Source of the DNA: Diplolepis rosae
Lineage: Eukaryota; Arthropoda; Insecta; Hymenoptera; Diplolepididae
Assembly (NCBI GenBank): GCA_030998225.1
Contig: JAPYXD010000049.1
Coordinates: forward strand, 992,001-1,056,000
Direction: 5' to 3'
Length of the DNA stretch: 64,000 nt
Part shown: in pieces, positions 57,763 to 64,000 of the stretch
Position numbering within the stretch: position 1 is the stretch's first letter
How the letters are laid out: each line of letters starts with the position of its first letter
Program-made: the position numbers and the translations under genes
Notes under the pieces: generated by a model
What the model saw: the letters and a program-made list of their open reading frames with translations, nothing else
The model's database searches: none
What the model was told of the DNA's origin: nothing

Positions 57763-58852
57763 ACGACGTGCGACAGGTGGGTGATATACGAGGGCGAGAA
57801 GTGGTCTCTCAAAGAAGAGATGACAAGTGGCGCCCCTCAAGGATCGCGGGTGGGTCCACTCGTTTGGAACGTCATGTATGACGATTTCCTGCGCATGGAC
57901 CTACCTGCTGGAACGAGTTTCATCAGCTTCGCGGATGACGCAATTGTCGTGTGCGCCGCTGATAGCCTCGGAATCCTGGAGCTGAGGATCAATAAAACTC
58001 TGCCGCGGGCGAAGCGATGGTTGGATAGCAGAGGCCTAAAAATGGCCCCTGAGAAAACCGAGGCTTTGCTCGTCACGGACAGGAGATCCTTTCAGTACCC
58101 GAGGAACGTTCTCGGAGAGCATGAGGTCGAGTGGAAATCAAGTATAAAGTACCTGGGAGTGCAGTTGGATCGTAGGCTTAGCTTTGGCGAACACCTAAGG
58201 ATCGCAACTGCCAAAGCCATCCACTGTGGATCAGACTTGTCTCGGCTTATGCCAAACATTAGTGGACCCAGGGAAGCAAGAAGAAGACTGGTGGCGAGCG
58301 TGGTAAATTCGAAGCTGCTTTATGCAGCTCCGGTCTGGGCTAACGCCCTGCAAAACCATGCTATCCAGAAGAAGCTGTTCTCGGGGCAAAGATCTGCTGC
58401 GTTGAGAATAGTTTCAGCATATAGAACTGTCTCGACGAGTGCTGTGTTGGTCCTGGCGAGCGTCCCGCCAATAGATTTATTGGCGGAGGAAAGACAAGAG
58501 ACCTTTCAGCTCAGCAAGGAGCTTACCTGTACCGACCTGCAGGAAATCGCTCGCGCGAAGGAGGCCATCTGCATGGATGGAAGGCACAGACTCGTTGAGA
58601 AATGGCAGATGATATGGCATGGGGAGCAGACCGGGAGATGGACCTACCGCCTGATCCCGGAGCTCGCCACCGGGCTGAACAGAAAACACTGAGAAGTCGG
58701 CTTTTATTTTGCGCAAGCGCTCTCAGGCCATGGCTTTTTTAAAGCGTAACTGAAGCGCTTTAAGAAGAGAGACGAGGAGATGTGTTATTACTGCGATTCC
58801 CCTGTGGATAATTCAGAGCCTCGCTGGAAATTTTCTGAGCCCTGAAATTTCC
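57763..58852 (+). pseudogene. R1-like non-LTR retrotransposon reverse transcriptase, 5'-truncated
   Basis: The frame opens in the middle of the reverse transcriptase domain: GAPQGSRVGPLVWNVMYDD, then the catalytic SFADDAIVV. The thumb region follows (LGVQLDRRLSFGEHL, KLLYAAPVWA). Reading stops at TGA 58690-58692. The same frame continues with EVGFYFAQALSGHGFF, a second stop, and RDEEMCYYCDSPVD, the C-terminal zinc knuckle of R1-clade proteins. Two nonsense changes with no frameshift thus separate the end from the rest. The endonuclease and N-terminal parts are absent, as expected for 5' truncation in target-primed reverse transcription. The sequence is markedly GC-richer than its surroundings. 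Confidence 0.88.
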
Positions 58853-59602
58853 TCGACTCTTTCTTCACGAGAACATCGCCGCGTACAACTTTCGGAGGCC
58901 CTGAGTTTGTTATTAAATATTTTATAAAAAATCGTGATTTTTATTGTTTTTCAAAACTTGACGGCGCTGCTAGAGTCAGCAAAATAAAATGATGAATATT
59001 TCGGATCATTTCATTGTGAACTGAGCGAGTAATCGCGAGTTATATTTTAAAACACATTGATTTTTGTTCTATGCAAAAACGACGTTTTTTAATTTTTATC
59101 TCGGAAACTATTTGTCGAATTAAAAAATTTCTCAAAAGAAAAAGATGCACCTCGATGCGAAGAGCAATCACATATTTTGTATTTCAAATTTTTATGCATT
59201 TCGACTTATTATTGATTATCGGGAATGTACTGTCCAGTTCAAGCGTCGCGTCCCCTTATTCGATCCGGGCATTGAATTTCTGACGAAACACGTTTTCGAA
59301 TTATCAAACTGATAATTCTTCGAATTGTGGTTATGTTTTTCTTGAAAAGGACTCAAAAACTGGCAAAATGCAATAGTAAAATATAAAGAAAGACAGAGTA
59401 AACATACACGTACTTGTACGCTCACTTGGAGAACGTAAATGTTGATGAAAATTTCATTTCATCTCAGTTACAATAAGATCCGAGCAGTTACGTATGAGTC
59501 ACTTATTGAATTTGTTGCTTCTAATCAGTTATTAATCATATTTTTCAATTAAATAAAAAGTTGTCATGTTTTTGGGCCCTCTTTAGCTAAGGAACGTTTT
59601 AA
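58853..59602. other. DNA without a recognised gene
   Basis: The start may include the decayed 3' end of the R1-like element. Short ORFs at 59071-59283 and opposite have no support. Confidence 0.4.
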
Positions 59603-59993
59603 AAATCAAAAATTGAAATTGCGGATTCTGACGGTGCTGTCATCAAAGAAGACAAGTTTCATTTGTTTAAAAAAGATATTGTTTGCATTAAATCAGTCCC
59701 GGAGGAAATTCAAATCCCAAGTCAGTTGATGCTAAAATCAGTTGTGCTTGAAATATGAGTAGCTAAATATTCTACACTCATTCAAACACATATATTTTTT
59801 TTTCCATGTAGGTATTCTTGACCTTTATGACATCGACCTCACGAAATCATTACAACCGAATGATCGGGATGTTTTCATGTCCATCAGTAATATTGATTCC
59901 GGAGAATGTGCACTTTCAAGTGTTCCAATTCAAATGAATTCTGCACTGCAAAACTTGCCAGAGTCGGAGCCATTTATAAGAGAGCTTTTTTAA
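59603..59993 (+). other. Possible coding remnants of an unknown gene
   Basis: Two open segments read like protein. 59603-59758 contains ADSDGAVIKEDKFHLFKKD and ends at TGA. 59812-59993, after a possible acceptor (CATGTAG), contains ILDLYDIDLTKSLQPNDRD and ends at TAA. Composition is acidic and mixed, unlike random AT-rich DNA. They do not join in phase. I do not recognise a family; exons of a decayed gene related to the one at 62.7-64.0 kb are a possibility. Confidence 0.3.
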
Positions 59994-60659
59994 AATTTAA
60001 AATGAATGTTTGCACTGGTAAAAACTTTACAACACTGTAAACGCAAGCACTACCTTAAACATTTTCATTGCTTCCTTTTGGACTGTTGTAGTATTGAATA
60101 TCTTGTTCGCCGTATTCAAACAAAAATGTTTGCTCTCACAAATATAATATTAGTCTTCGCCTTGCATTGAAATTTATTCTTTTTCAAAGATTTTTAAAAT
60201 TACAACTGTCTACAATATGGAATTTTTCTTTGTGAAAAAATTTGATACAGAACTATTTTAATATTGTGCTAGGATCTCCGCGAAGAAATCAAAGGAATAT
60301 CTGGGGTCTCGAGTTAATTTAAAAGTATGAGAAACAAGGTTTTTTTAAAATAAAAGAGCGACAACAATTGGTCAACATTTGCGTTGCTTTGATGAGAAAC
60401 AAACATGAGGCGAAGACCGTTTCTCGCGATAGGAAAATATTTTTTGCCAAATCACTGATCACATTTTTTCTTGCATCAAAAGATGGAAGTGACACTGGTT
60501 ATGTACGTATTTATCAAAAACTATAACATTCATTTTGAATCAAAATTTCAAATAAAAAAGAAAAATACGACTACCTTCAGATTACAATTAGCAATTAAAA
60601 GTAAGCCGAAAAATTGATGCGTTAATAATATTAGTTATATTAAAAGAGTAAGAATATCG
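59994..60659. other. AT-rich DNA without a gene
   Basis: Nothing recognised on either strand. Confidence 0.4.
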
Positions 60660-61141
60660 TGTGGCCCCGAGTCGAACTATTGATTCTCTATTGATTCTCT
60701 AAGATGCTCCATTTTCGAGGACTTGAGAGAATCAAAAGAGGCGTCCCGAGTCGAACTATTGATTCTCTATTGATTCTCTAAGATGCTCCATTTTAGAAGA
60801 CTTGAGAGAATCAAAAGAGGCGTATTAGCTGTTTAAATCAATGTAATTTTGATCCTCTGTTGATGCTCTTCTCCTGCAGATATTTCCGTTTCTGCACCTT
60901 GGAGTATCTTAAAGAGTAGCAACGAAGATTCTCCTTACCTCCTCTATGATACTCCATTTTTAAAAGTATATAATTCCTAATGACGTCAGGAATTAGCAAC
61001 GGTTTATTATTATTTATATTTATCGTGTTGATTAAAAGAGAAACGAAAATTATTACCAGACTTTTGGAAAATAATGAGGAATGTATCAAAGTATCAATGT
61101 CTGGTACATGTCGAATTTTGTTTTGAAAACATTAATTTTGA

Positions 61142-61192
61142 AATTTGGACAGTAAAATGGATGGAAAGGCCATCCATTTTACTGTCCAAATT
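61142..61192. repeat. Perfect 23-bp hairpin, loop of five
   Basis: AATTTGGACAGTAAAATGG continues to 61164. Its exact reverse complement follows at 61170-61192 after AAAGG. It is near the centre of the left half of the foldback-like element; the function is unknown. Confidence 0.85.
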
Positions 61193-61429
61193 ACAATACC
61201 GGTAACAACATATCTACAAATTAATTTTGAGAAATTTTATTTTTCGAACTAAAAATCCAAATGGTACCGGAGATTGATTTTTTGATGGATTCCTCATTGT
61301 TGCCTACAATTTCATGATTATATTTACATTCCTGTCCTAATCAACCCGATGAATATAAATAATATAAAATGGCTGGTCATTTGTGACGTCATTACGCATC
61401 ACATACCCTCAAGTACCAGAATGAAAAGG

Positions 61430-62203
61430 GTTCAACAAGAGCGAGTCCTCGATTTTTCGAAAACTATTAGAGATTTTAAAACGTTTTTTTTTAAAATAAA
61501 AGTACTCTCGAAGGACTACGGCGCTACTATCTAATAGATAGTCCAGTCCCCATCGTTGTCCAGAATGGCCTGGCACCTTTTCGGCATGCTTTCCACTAAT
61601 TTTTCAGCGTAGTCCGTTGGTAATTCTTGCCCATATCTTCCTGATTTTTTGCGAGAGCTTTTTCATGGTGAACACGCGTTTTCCCGCAAGCTTCCTCTTT
61701 AAAACACTCCAGACATTTTCGATTGGATTCGCATCTTGTAAGATCCAATCGGCTCCAAACATCTTTGTAGCAGACCTTAGAAGACCACGTTAATATATTT
61801 GGAGCATTTTCTGAGCATTCAAGTTCTCGGTGAAGAGCTCTAAACACCCAAAACAGCGCTCTGAGAAGCATCCCCAAACATGGACCTTCACGGGGTGTTT
61901 CTTATTGGCTTCATAACGCTCAACCCACTTCTTCACGAACGACTTCGATTTTTTGATGTATTTAGCAGCGGCTGTATAGGACATAAGTGGTCCCTTTAGG
62001 TGGGTACACAAGAAGACCGCTTCAAAACGATTCGCGTACACAGAACTCATTATGACTCACATCTGCTCTCTCAGACGATTCGAGCGCTACTGAATCGCCT
62101 TGCTAACTGCGCCGTAGTCCTTTAAATTTATATTCATTTAAATAAAAAAAGTTCAAAAATCTCTAATAATTTTCGAAAAACCGAGAACTCGTTCTTGTTG
62201 AAC
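61430..62203 (-). mobile_element. Internally deleted Tc1-type transposon
   Basis: The ends GTTCAACAAGA (61430) and TCTTGTTGAAC (to 62203) open inverted repeats of about 90 bases. These include CGAAAA(C/T)TATTAGAGAT and GGACTACGGCGC. At 774 bp it is about half the length of a full Tc1-type element. No TA duplication is obvious at the borders. Confidence 0.8.
61530..62050 (-). pseudogene. Tc1-type transposase remnant
   Basis: It starts with MSSVYANRFEAVFL and a helix-turn-helix (SYTAAAKYIKKSKSFVKKWV). It then jumps to HPVKVHVWGCFSERCFG, the region before the second catalytic Asp, so the first Asp segment is deleted. Further on, in another frame, DANPIENVWSVLKRKLAGK carries the final catalytic-domain motif. 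At least two frame breaks are present. Confidence 0.8.
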
Positions 62204-62395
62204 AGACTGTATATGACAGAAAGAGCAGAGAAAGAAGCAAAAGAAAATCCAGAAAGTATCAAGAGAAGCAAAAGAGAATCAAAAGAGTATCAAGAGAAGC
62301 AAAAGAGAATCAAGAGAGTATAAAGAGAAGCAAAAGAGAATCAAGAGAGTATCAAGAGAGGCAAAAGAGAATCAATAGTTCGACTCGTGGCTAGT

Positions 62396-62750
62396 CAATA
62401 ATAATATATTATATTGAATTAATAATAATAATTCGCGCTAATATCCAATGAAAAGTGGTCAATTATTTGCGTTTTTGAGGTTCATTCAAGTAGACAAATA
62501 TCCTTTGCATGATCAAGCACAAATTTCATTGCAAATCATTAGAATATTTAATGAAAATTAAAATCTCAATTGATTGTTTTATTATTTTTTAATTTAATCA
62601 TTATTCACTTTTTTTAATAATGAATTTTAGTATATTTAATATTATCATTATTATGCGTTATATTTTCATTCAATAATTACATTTATACTCCATTGTATTT
62701 TTTATTTAAAAAAACAAATCAAAAGTCGGATAAAGTATTTGATTTTGCAG
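62396..62750. other. AT-rich DNA without a gene
   Basis: Very AT-rich; it ends in TTTTGCAG, the likely acceptor of the next exon-like frame. Confidence 0.45.
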
Positions 62751-63050
62751 GATACGTTTTATAATACGATCAATGGTGGTTTTTTTGGCTACCGTTTGAA
62801 AACGATCAATAGATCGAAAGAAAGCAAAAAAGGGGAAGCAACAGCAGTCTCTTCTGCAACCAAGGAGAACGCGGGAATTCATTTGACTAAAGAAGTTTCG
62901 CAAGATAAACTCAAAATCCTCAAGCAGGTTGATCCTAAAAAGGAACAAGATGTATTTTGCGACGCAATGAAATCAACTTTATTTTACAGAAGAGAAAAAG
63001 TGGAGGAAATTTTTTCATTGTGTCCAAGATTTCTCGATACTCCGAATTTG
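62751..63050 (+). CDS. Exon-like frame of an unrecognised gene
   Basis: Exactly 100 codons between an acceptor (TTTTGCAG) and a donor (GTAATA). It is Lys-rich in the first half, then reads KKEQDVFCDAMKSTLFYRREKVEEIFSLCPRFLDTP. The second half resembles the helical region of large uncharacterised insect and fish proteins, often expanded in copy number, but I cannot name it. The following exon-like frame does not join in phase, so an exon is missing or this is a pseudogene. Confidence 0.45.
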
Positions 63051-63414
63051 GTAATAATCTTTCTTGCGGGGTTAAAAAATCTCCTAAATAGAATTCTTGC
63101 AATGGCGAGTACAAGAGAATATTTTTAATCCCCCTAGCAGGCCAAAGAAATCTGATTTTCGGATTATTCTATGACGGAATACTTGTACTTAACTCTCAAA
63201 ATAATATTATATTACAACGTGTGATTTGCGCCTTACAGTATGAAAAAAGTGACAGCCAAGAAATCGGTATTTAAATTCTAATTACATATATGATCTTGGT
63301 TTTTCATTGTATTTTTACATATTTCAAATCTGAAAAAATCTTGTGTGATTTGTTGAATTTTATAAAATTACATCGCAATAGAATTAAATGAAAAAAAATG
63401 TTCACTTATTCAAG

Positions 63415-63542
63415 GTTGGGATTCTGATACAAGAGCTGTATTGGCACTATTAAAACAACATCCGCCAGCAAATCGCGGTCGCAATAAAGCTCTCTTAAGA
63501 CCATTCGAAGAGATACCTCGTAAACTCATTTTTTACTTGAAG
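63415..63542 (+). CDS. Exon-like frame of an unrecognised gene
   Basis: It lies between an acceptor (TTCAAG) and a strong donor (GTAAGT at 63543). The frame entered after two bases reads WDSDTRAVLALLKQHPPA, then LLRPFEEIPRKLIFYLK. It needs a preceding exon that leaves one base, which 62751-63050 does not. Probably the same gene family as the previous entry. Confidence 0.45.
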
Positions 63543-63806
63543 GTAAGTAATCAAAACAGAAATTCTTCAGTTAGTTTTTGCTTTGAATGGAAAATTATTC
63601 CCGATTGAACTTATAAGACTTATCGGCTCCACGGTTTTTTATATAGATTGCTTGCCCTAAAGAAAATCATCTTTGAATCTCTTTCATAAATAATGCAATT
63701 ACTTTAATTTGTGAATAACTTATTCCCTCATGTGATAATTTCCAAAACGGGTAGCATGTACAATAAGTCTATTTTCGTACTCCATTTTTGTACTTAAATC
63801 TCAAAT

Positions 63807-64000
63807 ATGGATCTCAAATATTTTATTTGTGGAATAGATTCAGATAGCATTGATAGTACCTGTTCTCATTTTCGCCTGAAGCATGGCTTATTCGATGTCA
63901 AGCTTTTGGTTTTAGAATGTTGTTTGCCGAAGTGCACAGAAAAACTGAATTCGTATAAGAGCTTCAGGGAACATTTGAGATCTAGCCACGACAGCCTACA
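63807..64000 (+). CDS. C2H2 zinc-finger protein, N-terminus, runs off the window
   Basis: Open from the ATG at 63807 through the last base (64 codons seen). It begins MDLKYFICGIDSDSIDS and has a classical finger: LECCLPKCTEKLNSY with HLRSSH following (Cys, four residues, Cys, then two His about 13-18 residues later). The start is preceded by AT-rich DNA. Its place after two exon-like frames of another piece suggests a second copy in tandem, but only the N-terminus is visible. Confidence 0.55.
   Translation, partial: MDLKYFICGIDSDSIDSTCSHFRLKHGLFDVKLLVLECCLPKCTEKLNSYKSFREHLRSSHDSL

Larger units (their letters stand above)
60660..62395. mobile_element. Foldback-like element with GATTCTC-rich ends
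   Basis: GAGTCGAACTATTGATTCTCT at the left end and AGAGAATCAATAGTTCGACTC at the right are exact inverted copies. Next to the left end a 79-bp unit is repeated in tandem (60666-60744 and 60745-60823). Next to the right end, 62220-62380 is a purine-rich run of AAGAGAATCAAGAGAGTATC-like words. The middle holds a perfect 23-bp hairpin and a decayed Tc1 element. Confidence 0.65.

Noticed and set aside
61349..61534. 61-codon ORF on + at the Tc1 border
   Set aside because: It straddles the transposon end and has no support from the Tc1 family, whose coding strand is -.
1..64000. CRISPR array, bacterial operon or prophage
   Set aside because: No regularly spaced identical repeats with unique spacers and no runs of tightly packed ORFs; introns and insect transposons point to a eukaryotic nuclear genome.

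Overview
This window looks like repeat-saturated, AT-rich nuclear DNA from an insect, most likely a hymenopteran. The basis is indirect: GT-AG introns, insect-style host genes, and transposon families typical of such genomes (hAT, IS5/PIF-type DDE, mariner/Tc1, Penelope-like, R1-like, tRNA-derived SINE). I cannot name the species. There is no sign of bacterial or viral gene organisation.

Two host genes are well supported, and they converge tail to tail. A fatty-acid amide hydrolase 2-like serine amidase has eight coding exons on + between 47621 and 52490. They join in phase to 536 residues and carry the complete Lys-Ser-Ser catalytic triad. The last three exons of a CRAL-TRIO lipid-transfer protein lie on - between 55535 and 54001, with an unusually long charged C-terminal tail. 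Weaker exon-like pieces lie at 59.6-60.0 kb and 62.7-63.5 kb. A C2H2 zinc-finger ORF opens at 63807 and runs off the window.

Nearly everything else is mobile DNA, largely as long inverted repeats. 1.1-7.4 kb: a hAT transposon centred in a 6.3-kb palindrome, with a smaller foldback element nested in one arm. 10.3-15.7 kb: a Penelope-like reverse transcriptase/GIY-YIG remnant, then a second hAT centred in a different palindrome made of the Penelope 3' end. 18.5-20.0 kb: a tandem array followed by a hammerhead-ribozyme motif. 20.4-23.7 kb: remnants of mariner-type and DDE/SWIM transposases. 23.7-29.3 kb: a foldback element split by a nearly intact 3.8-kb DDE/SWIM transposon with 482-bp inverted ends. 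29.7-36.6 kb: four further foldback elements, one carrying a GC-rich block. 37-46 kb: two copies of an older repeat ending in GCGCGAAGCGCG motifs, one interrupted by Penelope-type termini with a second hammerhead motif. 56.9-58.9 kb: a short tandem array and an R1-like reverse transcriptase. 60.7-62.4 kb: a foldback element hosting a decayed Tc1 element.

The observations I rate highest are: two hAT elements each sitting exactly at the centre of unrelated inverted repeats; the DDE transposase with a C-terminal SWIM zinc finger, seen in two diverged copies; two hammerhead motifs of the same design; and the density of long palindromes. All boundaries were read by eye without alignment software and may be off by several bases.
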